The notes under the pieces were generated by a model. That model was not told where the DNA came from and did no database searches. It saw only the letters and a program-made list of their open reading frames with translations. 61,292 nt of DNA from an uncultured Fretibacterium sp. (GTDB lineage Bacteria > Synergistota > Synergistia > Synergistales > Aminobacteriaceae), in the NCBI GenBank assembly GCA_946183145.1, contig CAMGZM010000013.1, positions 1 to 61,292 on the forward strand. Direction: 5' to 3'. Below are positions 7,065-14,268 of this stretch, in pieces (the stretch's first letter is position 1; each line of letters starts with the position of its first letter). The position numbers were made by a program, and so were the translations under genes.

Positions 7065-10000
7065 TTACTCGTCAGAATCATCGTCATCATATTCTTCTTC
7101 GTCTTTTTCGCCGTATTCGCGTCCTCTTATTTTTGCCCACAAGAAACGAACGCGCCACACTAATTTATACGCCGCTGGTATCGACAGCATCGCCAGCATT
7201 CCGCCCGCTATGAGTCCTCCAATCGCAACAACTGCTATCGGCCTCTTCATCTCTGAGCCTCGCCCGGTCGACAATAACGGGATTAATGAAACTATTGACG
7301 TAACGACAGCCATTAACAGCGACTTGAATCTAACATGACATGCTTCCTCTACAGCTTCGTAAGGGTGAGTGCCTTTCAGCCGCAAAACTTCTGCGTAATC
7401 GACAACAACAATTGCGTTGTTCACGACCATTCCGACAAGCATTATCATTCCGATTATGGCGAATATTGAGATGTTGACTTCTGAGAGAAGCATTGCAGGA
7501 ACGACTCCGATTGCCGCCATCGGGACAGTCGCGAGGATTACGATGCTGTACGTCCACGACTCCAATATTGCCGCGACAACGAGATATGTTACAACGATTG
7601 CGATAATCAGAGTCCGCAATAATTCGGTGAAATTTTCGGCCATGTCTTCCTGTTCACCGCCGAAATTTATCGATACTCCTTCAGGAAGTTTCATAGCGTT
7701 TACGACATCGCGCATTCTCGCATTTCCCTCGCCTGATGTTATGTAGCGGACTCGCCCCGTAACAACAACAGCCCTTTCACGTTCGACTCTGCGAATCTCT
7801 GTAGGGCCGTCGCTCCACGAAATATCAGCAAGTTCATCAAGCGGAACAAGCCCGTATGATGTCATTATAGGCAGCTCATGAGCCGTAAAAATATCGCTCG
7901 CTAATGACCGTGAAATTCTTGCTTTTATGTCATACTCGTAGCCGCCCTGACGGAATTTCCCGGAGTCCCTTCCGATAAGATACCCTCTCACTATGCTTGC
8001 AAGGTCTGCAATGTTTATCCCTAAAGGAGCGAGCCTCCAGCGTATTGGCGTGATTCGGAGTTCCGGTTTTCCCATTTCCATCTCTATTTTGAGGTCTCGT
8101 ATGCCCGGAATGACTCTGCCCTTTGCGCGTATCTCCTCTGCAATCGTGTAAAGCTGATTCAAATCCTGGCCCTTTATCTGAATCTCTATCGGGTTTCCGA
8201 ATCCTGAACGTGTAGCGGCTATTGAGATTTCGACTCCGGGAAGCTCTAAAAGGTACGGGCGAATCTTGTCCGCAAGCGCTTGTGTTGACGGCCTGTCAGG
8301 GTCATCATTCATGTAAAGTGCTATTTGAGCCTCGCTGATTGAGTTTGAACGCATTGAGCCTGCTACGGTTGATACTACGTTCCTGATGTATTTCCGTTCG
8401 GGAATGGAGTCAATGTATTTCTCGACCGTGTAAATCATATCCGCAGTCCTGTGAATCGATGAGTTGTTATCGAGCGTCAATGTGATTCTTACTGTTCCGT
8501 CATCCGTTGAAGGTGTAAATTCTGTGCCGATGAACGCGCCGAGCTTGAGAGAACCCCACGTAGCAAGCACAGTGAATACTACCGTCAAAAATGGGAATCT
8601 CATGGCCGCATGAAGAATGATGAAGAACATATCCCTGAAGCCGTCAAATATCCAGTTCCACCAGCCTGTGAGAATTTTCCCGATTAACGGAAGCTCGCTG
8701 TCATGGCCGGTCTTCTTGATACGGGCGGCAAGGCATGGAGTTACGGCCATCGTTACCCAGAGTGAAAAGCATGTAGCATACACGATTGTTACGGCGTAAG
8801 GCTTGAGGAACTGCCCCGCGATTGTTGACATTAACGCGACGGGCATAAACACTCCCAAGTTCGTCAAGACTCCCGCAAGAACGGACATTGAGATTTCTAC
8901 AGTGCCTTCTTCAGCAGCCTCAAACGCCCCGTAACCCATATCACGGAATCGGTATATATTCTGTATGATTAGTATTGCGTTCATGACAAGAGTACCCATT
9001 GAGAGCGCGAGTCCTAATGTGCTCATAAGATTCAGCGTGTACCCGTGAACCTGAAGAGGAACGAACGTAGCCGCAAACGCAACAGGCATTGAGAACGCAA
9101 CAATAAACGTCGCTCCGAATCTCCCAAGAAACAAATAAATCACAAGCGCAGTCAAAGCGATTCCGATAGCAGTATCACGGATGATGTTTTTGACCGCAGA
9201 CTCTACGAAGCTCGTATCATCATAAGTGTATTCATACGTGAAATCGGGATAATCTCTCATTGTGCGGGTCATGAGACGCTTAATCTGCCGTCCTGCCTCT
9301 ACAACGTCAGCATTTGAGCGCGGGCTAATTCTGAGCTGGACGACTGGATGACCATCAGCGCGCGCCATGCTCCTTTGATCCTCTTCACCGTCAACAACTT
9401 CACCAAGCATTGAGAGTCTCACGGGTTCGCCGATTGGTGTCGGTATGAGTATATCTTCAAGCTGTTCTACCTCGTTGAACTCGCCCATGAGTCGCAATGA
9501 CACTTCATCTTTCTTCTGAGTCACGTAGCCTGACGGTGTAGTCTGGTTGTTCGCGGCCACAACGTTGCAGACCTGCATATAGTTTATACCGTAATCACTA
9601 AGCGCGGCCGGATCAAGATTGATGTGAATCTCTCTGTCTCTTCCGCCTGTAACGTCAACTCGTCCGACTCCCTCAACACGTGCCATTACGGGCTGTATTC
9701 TGTCCTCAATGAGCTTCTTTGCGGTCTTTTCGGGCATTGATGATGTGAATGATACGATAAGGAAGGGCTGTGCTGATATGTCGAATTTGCTTGAAACTGG
9801 TTCGTCTGCGTCATCTGGCAAGTCCGGGATTTTGGCTTTCACCTTGTTGTTCACGTCAACGAGTGCTAAGTCCGGGTTTGTTCCTGCTTCCATCTCAACA
9901 GCTACCATTGAGATTCCTTCAATTGAGTATGTTGTGATTGACTTCAAGTTTTCGAGGTCGGCTAATGCGTCTTCAAGGGGTTTGCTGATTAGCTGCTCGA

Positions 10001-10178
10001 TTTCGTTCGGGCCTGCTCCCTGATATGTGGTACGCACAAGCACAAACGGTAATTCAACATCGGGATAAAGTGTAACGCCTAACGTGAAATAACTTGATAT
10101 ACCGAGCAATATCCAGATAACAACAGAACACCCGGTAAAGACCGGGTGCGTGATACAAAACTTTATGAATCCTCTCAT
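7065..10178 (-). CDS. RND-family efflux permease lacking the usual proton-relay residues
   Basis: Inner-membrane pump subunit of the AcrB/HAE1 type, 1037 residues with two large periplasmic loops and about 12 membrane segments (first at residues 12-32). The TM4 segment reads LALSMGTLVMNAILIIQN, where canonical pumps have the VDDAIVVVEN Asp pair, so both aspartates are Met and Asn here. TM10 reads GMVVNNAIVVVDY with Asn in place of the usual Lys. The C-terminus is Asp/Glu-rich. It follows the adaptor gene by 6 bases. The fold is clear, but proton coupling must differ from AcrB or be lost. No TolC-like gene is nearby. Confidence 0.9.
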   Translation of the reverse strand: MRGFIKFCITHPVFTGCSVVIWILLGISSYFTLGVTLYPDVELPFVLVRTTYQGAGPNEIEQLISKPLEDALADLENLKSITTYSIEGISMVAVEMEAGTNPDLALVDVNNKVKAKIPDLPDDADEPVSSKFDISAQPFLIVSFTSSMPEKTAKKLIEDRIQPVMARVEGVGRVDVTGGRDREIHINLDPAALSDYGINYMQVCNVVAANNQTTPSGYVTQKKDEVSLRLMGEFNEVEQLEDILIPTPIGEPVRLSMLGEVVDGEEDQRSMARADGHPVVQLRISPRSNADVVEAGRQIKRLMTRTMRDYPDFTYEYTYDDTSFVESAVKNIIRDTAIGIALTALVIYLFLGRFGATFIVAFSMPVAFAATFVPLQVHGYTLNLMSTLGLALSMGTLVMNAILIIQNIYRFRDMGYGAFEAAEEGTVEISMSVLAGVLTNLGVFMPVALMSTIAGQFLKPYAVTIVYATCFSLWVTMAVTPCLAARIKKTGHDSELPLIGKILTGWWNWIFDGFRDMFFIILHAAMRFPFLTVVFTVLATWGSLKLGAFIGTEFTPSTDDGTVRITLTLDNNSSIHRTADMIYTVEKYIDSIPERKYIRNVVSTVAGSMRSNSISEAQIALYMNDDPDRPSTQALADKIRPYLLELPGVEISIAATRSGFGNPIEIQIKGQDLNQLYTIAEEIRAKGRVIPGIRDLKIEMEMGKPELRITPIRWRLAPLGINIADLASIVRGYLIGRDSGKFRQGGYEYDIKARISRSLASDIFTAHELPIMTSYGLVPLDELADISWSDGPTEIRRVERERAVVVTGRVRYITSGEGNARMRDVVNAMKLPEGVSINFGGEQEDMAENFTELLRTLIIAIVVTYLVVAAILESWTYSIVILATVPMAAIGVVPAMLLSEVNISIFAIIGMIMLVGMVVNNAIVVVDYAEVLRLKGTHPYEAVEEACHVRFKSLLMAVVTSIVSLIPLLSTGRGSEMKRPIAVVAIGGLIAGGMLAMLSIPAAYKLVWRVRFLWAKIRGREYGEKDEEEYDDDDSDE

Positions 10179-10184
10179 GAAAAT

Positions 10185-11294
10185 TTATCCCTCGTTTGAA
10201 TCGTCCTGATTATTTTTCCCCGCAATGCCTACATTACGTACAATTCCTACACCGTCATAAAGCACTCTGTTCCCGCTCGTGATTAACGCATCGCCTACTT
10301 TGAGTCCTGACGTAACTATGACTCTTCCTTCGCGGCCTTCTCCTGTCGTTATCTGCGTGAGTTTCGCTTTGTTCCCGTCAGCAACATAAACGGACTGGCT
10401 TGTTCCTCTGTAGACTACAACATTTGACGGGATAACAACAACACTCTGCTGTGTGTCGACTCTGAATCTTCCTTCTACGTATGTCCCCGGCAATATTCCT
10501 GAGTTCGCCGGAAGTCCTACTGTTACGGGGTAAAGTCCCGAACCTGACTGCGCTTCAGGGCTGATACGCTTCACAAATCCTTGATGTGTTTTTCCGTCTA
10601 CACGTATTTCAACAGGCGTGCTTTTGTTGATTCTCGTTATGTCTTTCTTTGACACCATTAAATCGGCTTCCATTTCGCGGGGGTCAACAATCGACAATAA
10701 TATTGCTCCTGCTTCTGCGATTTCTCCCGGCTCTACGTTTCTTGCCGCTACGATTCCGTTAATGCTCGCTTTGAGGGTTGTGCGCTGTAATGATGACTGC
10801 GTTGTCTTCAGTGATGCTTCTGCTGCCTTCACTCTCGAATATGCCGCGTCAACTTCTGACTTTGAGATTCCGCCCTTTGCGTTGAGCTGCTTGAGCCTGT
10901 TATAGTTCAATAATGCCTCGTCGTATGCTGTCTGCCCGGACTGAACCTGCGCTCCTCTTGCCGCTACCTGAAGCGTGATGAGAGTCTGCCCGGCCTTTAC
11001 GGGGCTTCCTACGTCAACATTCACCGTTCTCACTATTTCGCGCTCGTATGTCGTTACGTTCTGAGTGTGCGCGCTTTTTGCCTGACCGTAATAGCTTCTC
11101 CATGTCTCCCAGTCTGATGTCTTCACTGTCTCGGTCTCTACGGGGTAAACTGTTTCTGTCTGAGTCTCAAGCGAACGCAAATTAGCGGCGGCCTGCGCGA
11201 GTTTCGCATTAACCTGCGAGCTTACGAGATACCCGACTCCTACAAGGGCTAAAACCCATAACAATATTCTTATGCGTGTAAAAAACTTCAGCAT
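10185..11294 (-). CDS. Periplasmic adaptor (membrane fusion protein) of the RND pump
   Basis: HlyD/AcrA-type adaptor linking the RND permease to an outer-membrane channel. An N-terminal membrane anchor (about residues 8-26) is followed by a coiled-coil hairpin around 115-165 (QVQSGQTAYDEALLNYNRL and AEASLKTTQSSLQ), flanked by lipoyl halves (DVGSPVKAGQTLITLQV and GIVAARNVEPGEIAEAG). Beta-barrel and membrane-proximal domains end near 350. Length 369 is typical. The start has AGAGGTGAT about 10 bases upstream. Encoded directly ahead of the permease and citG-like gene in one transcription unit. Confidence 0.9.
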   Translation of the reverse strand: MLKFFTRIRILLWVLALVGVGYLVSSQVNAKLAQAAANLRSLETQTETVYPVETETVKTSDWETWRSYYGQAKSAHTQNVTTYEREIVRTVNVDVGSPVKAGQTLITLQVAARGAQVQSGQTAYDEALLNYNRLKQLNAKGGISKSEVDAAYSRVKAAEASLKTTQSSLQRTTLKASINGIVAARNVEPGEIAEAGAILLSIVDPREMEADLMVSKKDITRINKSTPVEIRVDGKTHQGFVKRISPEAQSGSGLYPVTVGLPANSGILPGTYVEGRFRVDTQQSVVVIPSNVVVYRGTSQSVYVADGNKAKLTQITTGEGREGRVIVTSGLKVGDALITSGNRVLYDGVGIVRNVGIAGKNNQDDSNEG

Positions 11295-11331
11295 AAACTT
11301 AAATCACCTCTGTACAAATTTTTGATGTTTT

Positions 11332-11364
11332 CTGTGAAACCGCATTATAGCATAGTGAAACACA
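11332..11364 (-). promoter_or_regulatory. Promoter of the efflux operon with paired direct repeats
   Basis: The minus strand carries TGCTATAAT (-10 at 11344-11349) about 50 bases before the adaptor ATG. Two copies of the plus-strand word GTGAAAC (11334-11340 and 11355-11361) lie 21 bases apart, two helical turns, and straddle the -10. CTGTG/CACAG also flank the block. This has the look of an operator, but no regulator is identified. Confidence 0.5.
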
Positions 11365-11457
11365 GCGGCATGAAGAAATTATGAAGTGAAAGATAAATAG
11401 TTTGATAAAATATAAGCAGTCCTGCAATTTTGGGATTAGGATGACCCCGGAAACTTA

Positions 11458-11507
11458 CCGCCGGGGGTTGTCGAAGGGCAATTCTCCCCGGCAGTATCGG
11501 GGGTGAT
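11458..11507 (+). repeat. Tandem G/C-rich hairpins in the leader of the micro-ORF
   Basis: Upstream of the 27-codon ORF the plus strand holds CCCCGG paired with CCGGGG (starting near 11446) and then CCCCG...CGGGG (about 11486-11503). The second stem contains the GGGGG used as ribosome site, so it could hide the start of the micro-ORF. Confidence 0.5.
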
Positions 11508-11510
11508 GAG

Positions 11511-11594
11511 ATGAGAAACTTTACAGACCTGATAAAGGCTCTCACGGAGCTGGTAAAGGCCGTAACCGCTCTCATCAATTCGTTCAAGAAATAA
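11511..11594 (+). CDS. 27-residue amphipathic micro-ORF between hairpins
   Basis: A short ORF with a clear ribosome site (GGGGGTGA, about 7 bases before ATG). It encodes MRNFTDLIKALTELVKAV followed by TALINSFKK, a single predicted amphipathic helix with Leu/Val/Ala on one face and Lys/Glu/Thr on the other. It has no long neighbour in the same direction and sits between the divergent ends of two minus-strand units. Hairpins flank it on both sides. Size, helix and RNA structure resemble small membrane-active or type I toxin-like peptides, but this is inference and I know no named family for it. A leader-peptide role is an alternative. Confidence 0.55.
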   Translation: MRNFTDLIKALTELVKAVTALINSFKK

Positions 11595-11613
11595 TGCGCT
11601 CGTAACTCTTGGA

Positions 11614-11655
11614 GGTCATTTTTTCGGTTATGGGTGCCAGCCCTGACCGATGACC
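11614..11655 (+). terminator. Long hairpin after the micro-ORF
   Basis: GGTCAT pairs with ATGACC, CGGT with ACCG and GGG with CCC, giving a stem-loop of about 42 bases with a T-run bulge on the 5' side. It lies 20 bases past the micro-ORF stop. Only TTTT follows, so it may be a structured 3' end rather than a standard terminator. Confidence 0.5.
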
Positions 11656-11702
11656 ATTTTGCACATTACCCGCGTCATCCCGGGTACTTCTTAATTATAG
11701 CA

Positions 11703-12740
11703 TTAACGCTTGAAATCTCCCCTGCAAGTTACAATCTCATACCCGATTTTACGCATTCTCCTGCTGAGGCATTCCCGGCATTGTGCTGACTCCTCGCCAG
11801 TGCATATTTTGTTGTCGTAAAGCTCGTACTTTTTCCGCACACTGACGGGCGACAAATTCGGCATCAACACATTAGCACCTGACATTATGCCCTTCTCGCG
11901 TCCTAAAGGGTCAATAGTTCCGAGTGCCGTTGTCGATGGCAGAAGCACAGCAGGATGAATCAGCCGTATCACCGACAATAGATAGCATGTCAGCTCAACA
12001 ATCCCCGCGTGATAATTTCCGAACGGCGTATCTTTATGCGGTATGAACGGCCCAATCCCGCACATTTCCGGCCTGAACTCCTCAATAAACTTCAGATCCT
12101 CAGCAAGATTCCGTGATGTCTGGAACGGACTCCCAACCATGAATCCGCAGCCGACTTGATAGCCCAGTTCACGCAAATCACGCAAACATTTCATGCGGTT
12201 ATCGTACGACATTTCAGCCGGGTGAAGTTTCGCGTAATGCCCGCTGTCCGCTGTCTCATGACGCAGCAAATATCTATCAGCACCGCACGAACGCAAAAAT
12301 TTGTAGCTTTCACGACTCCTTTCACCAAGTGAGAGAGTTACAGCGCAGTCGGGATATTTTGACTTTATTCCGCGAATAATTCCGCCGAGCCTCTCATCAT
12401 TGAAGTATAAGTCCTCGCCTCCCTGCAATACGAATGTGCGGAATCCGAGTCGATAGCCCTCATCAGCGCACGCTAAAATTTCGTCATGACTCAGCCTGTA
12501 ACGCTCGCAGCGTGAATTTCCCCGCCGTATTCCGCAGTAGTAGCAATCGTTGCGGCAAATGTTGCTTACCTCAATAAGCCCGCGTATGTAGATGTCATTG
12601 CCGTAAAAATCACGCCGGACTCTGACAGAAAGAGCGCGGAGAATCTTTGCTGACTCTTCATCGCGCCCCGTGATTAAACGTTCGTACTCTTCAAGCGTCA
12701 GTGAATGAGTCTCTGACAGCCTGCGTATTAATTCCCTCAC
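11703..12740 (-). CDS. hydE: [FeFe]-hydrogenase maturase HydE (radical SAM)
   Basis: Radical SAM enzyme that helps build the H-cluster of [FeFe] hydrogenase. The iron-sulfur motif is Cys-X3-Cys-X2-Cys in NICRNDCYYCGIR (about residues 59-71). HydE features follow: FRTFVLQGGED, HETADSGHYAKLHP and VGSPFQTSRNLAEDL. A C-terminal C-X(n)-C-X2-C cluster (around 318-330) is also present. Length 345 is normal. The start is GTG overlapping the preceding stop by 4 bases. Hydrogenase structural genes and hydF/hydG are not in this window, so the target enzyme must be elsewhere. Confidence 0.93.
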   Translation of the reverse strand: MRELIRRLSETHSLTLEEYERLITGRDEESAKILRALSVRVRRDFYGNDIYIRGLIEVSNICRNDCYYCGIRRGNSRCERYRLSHDEILACADEGYRLGFRTFVLQGGEDLYFNDERLGGIIRGIKSKYPDCAVTLSLGERSRESYKFLRSCGADRYLLRHETADSGHYAKLHPAEMSYDNRMKCLRDLRELGYQVGCGFMVGSPFQTSRNLAEDLKFIEEFRPEMCGIGPFIPHKDTPFGNYHAGIVELTCYLLSVIRLIHPAVLLPSTTALGTIDPLGREKGIMSGANVLMPNLSPVSVRKKYELYDNKICTGEESAQCRECLSRRMRKIGYEIVTCRGDFKR

Positions 12741-12979
12741 TTTGAGAATGCTATCGTTACGCTCACGCCGTCAAGGTTTCCGATTTTCCCGGACAACGCC
12801 GAAATTACGTCTTGCGGCGCGTCAAGGGCTATGCTTATGAGGTTGATGTTCTTCTGGTGATAGGGGAGTCCCATTCTGCCGATTATGTGCTGCCTGTACT
12901 CGTGAAGCGTATTGTTGAGAGCCTCAATTGATGCTGTGTTCTCTACAATTATGCTCATTACTGCGACTCTTGTCTCCAT
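12737..12979 (-). CDS. TM1266-family putative regulator of the iron-only hydrogenase system
   Basis: An 80-residue protein of the TM1266 group, a small ferredoxin-like (ACT/NikR-C-like) fold regularly found next to HydE and HydF genes and thought to be regulatory. Family-like pieces are RVAVMSIIVEN at the start, QHIIGRMGLPYH (about 29-40) and the closing LDGVSVTIAFSK. It has an AAAGGAGG ribosome site and overlaps hydE by 4 bases, so the two are co-translated. No DNA-binding domain is visible, so a direct repressor role is unproven. Confidence 0.85.
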   Translation of the reverse strand: METRVAVMSIIVENTASIEALNNTLHEYRQHIIGRMGLPYHQKNINLISIALDAPQDVISALSGKIGNLDGVSVTIAFSK

Positions 12980-12995
12980 TTCTGAAAGCCTCCTT

Positions 12996-13694
12996 TTATC
13001 TGTAATCCGGGTAAAGTTTCCGTGCTACTTCATCTGAAACTTCAAAGTGCTGATAGTCTTTTACGGTCTTCCATTCTCCGCCCCATTCAAATCCGCGCTC
13101 GGTGAACAGCTTGTAGCACAAATCGCCCTTCTCTATCTTGTAAGGGAATTTCTTGCTCCTGTCTGTATATTCTCCTGCTGTTGCCGGTTCGAGAATGATT
13201 TTTCCGTCTGCTGTTTTCTTGATGTAAGGATTATACAGCGTGTTTATGTCTACTGCCAATCCTAATCCGTGCTTTGAGATTCTTGTCGTGTGCGTTATGA
13301 ACCTGAAGTTGAAACTTGACGAATTGTTATCACGCATTGACATTTCATCGCTTGCATCATATTCATCAACAAGCCTCACTCTTTCAATCGGATAATCAGC
13401 GAGGAACAACGCCCGGAAAATTTCAAGTACATCATCAGCTATATACTTGTTGCAGACTAATTCACCGCCGTGTGTTACGCCCTTCAAATCTTTGTGGAGG
13501 ACATGAAGGTACCGCAAATCCTCAAGCGGAATCGGGCAGTTGTCTTTGTAGGATTTTCCTTTCATGCGCGCAAATGTCGACTCGTCAATCTCAGAGATCC
13601 AGAAGCCGCTCTCATCTTCAGCACAGAAGGAAGGAATCACAGTCGCAAGAATCACACACGTAATCGCGAGAATCATAACGGAAAATTTCATCAT
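12996..13694 (-). CDS. Secreted M15-type D,D/L,D-peptidase
   Basis: Zinc metallopeptidase of the VanY/M15 group acting on peptidoglycan stem peptides in the periplasm. A signal peptide covers residues 1-24 (MMKFSVMILAITCVIL..., ending CAE). The catalytic domain holds SKHGLGLAVDIN (His and Asp zinc ligands, about 145-156) and DYQHFEV near the C-terminus (third ligand). Length 232. It is first in a unit with the TM1266 protein and hydE, spaced by 16 bases, an odd pairing that may be only positional. Exact bond specificity cannot be read from sequence. Confidence 0.85.
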   Translation of the reverse strand: MMKFSVMILAITCVILATVIPSFCAEDESGFWISEIDESTFARMKGKSYKDNCPIPLEDLRYLHVLHKDLKGVTHGGELVCNKYIADDVLEIFRALFLADYPIERVRLVDEYDASDEMSMRDNNSSSFNFRFITHTTRISKHGLGLAVDINTLYNPYIKKTADGKIILEPATAGEYTDRSKKFPYKIEKGDLCYKLFTERGFEWGGEWKTVKDYQHFEVSDEVARKLYPDYR

Positions 13695-13733
13695 TAAGTC
13701 TCAGACTCCTTTGTCAAAAATTTGTACCCGAAA

Positions 13734-13765
13734 ATTATACAGGCAAATTATCCTGCGCGAGTCAA
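13734..13765 (-). promoter_or_regulatory. Possible promoter of the M15 peptidase-hydE unit
   Basis: The minus strand has TTGACT and TATAAT, but separated by 20 bases, longer than ideal. It sits about 40 bases before the peptidase ATG. Confidence 0.35.
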
Positions 13766-13889
13766 TTCTCAATCACAGTTGCATGGACAAAAATCCCGGT
13801 TCACATTCAGAGTCGGAGAGTCAAAAATGCCGATGCGATATTAAGTATATGGGGAAAATCCTTTTGCCTGAAAATTTATTCACTCGTAG

Positions 13890-13923
13890 TATACTAGTTA
13901 ATATCACATTCACGCAAAGGAGG
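13890..13923 (+). promoter_or_regulatory. Possible -10 and ribosome site for the YjfB-like gene
   Basis: TATACT at 13890-13895 is followed 20 bases later by AAAGGAGG (13916-13923), itself 11 bases before the ATG at 13935. No convincing -35 is seen. Confidence 0.4.
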
Positions 13924-13934
13924 CGCAAATTATC

Positions 13935-14198
13935 ATGATCAACCTGAAGAGTTTTGACACGCTCGGACAGAACGGACTCGCAATGATGCAGCAGGGACTC
14001 AACACTGCGAACGCCGCAAGCACGAAAGTACTCGAAAGCGGTGCAGACCCTATGAGCATAGCAGAAGCCTCAATGGGAATGAGCCAAGCAAAAGTTCAGA
14101 TGGCGTTAGGCTCATGGCTCGTAAAGCAGCAGAACGAGCTTATGGAGACATCGCTTCAGATTTTCGGAATCGGACGGAATCACAGCGGATTGTACTAG
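13935..14198 (+). CDS. Small YjfB-like protein (putative motility-associated family)
   Basis: An 87-residue, Met/Ala/Gln-rich helical protein without signal peptide. The middle, SIAEASMGMSQAKVQMALG (about 41-59), resembles the AAMSMAMSQAKV core of the YjfB putative motility family, followed by a helix ending in NELMETSLQIFG. The match is by eye and modest. It has its own ribosome site and is followed by a terminator, so it is a single-gene unit. Function is unknown. Sigma-28-type control, sometimes seen for flagellar genes, is not evident here. Confidence 0.5.
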   Translation: MINLKSFDTLGQNGLAMMQQGLNTANAASTKVLESGADPMSIAEASMGMSQAKVQMALGSWLVKQQNELMETSLQIFGIGRNHSGLY

Positions 14199-14206
14199 AA
14201 TTACAC

Positions 14207-14236
14207 GGCCTGCCTTGAAACATTAGGCGGGCTTTA
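14207..14236 (+). terminator. Terminator after the YjfB-like gene
   Basis: GCCTGCCT and AGGCGGGC form an 8-base-pair stem (one G-U) around a short loop, followed by TTTAT. Confidence 0.6.
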
Positions 14237-14268
14237 TCATATTCATTAAAGGGGGAATTGCTTACACG

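Noticed and set aside
11345-11587. 80-codon minus-strand ORF covering the micro-gene region
   Set aside because: It is the reverse of the hairpin and micro-ORF region, runs through the efflux promoter and lacks a ribosome site.
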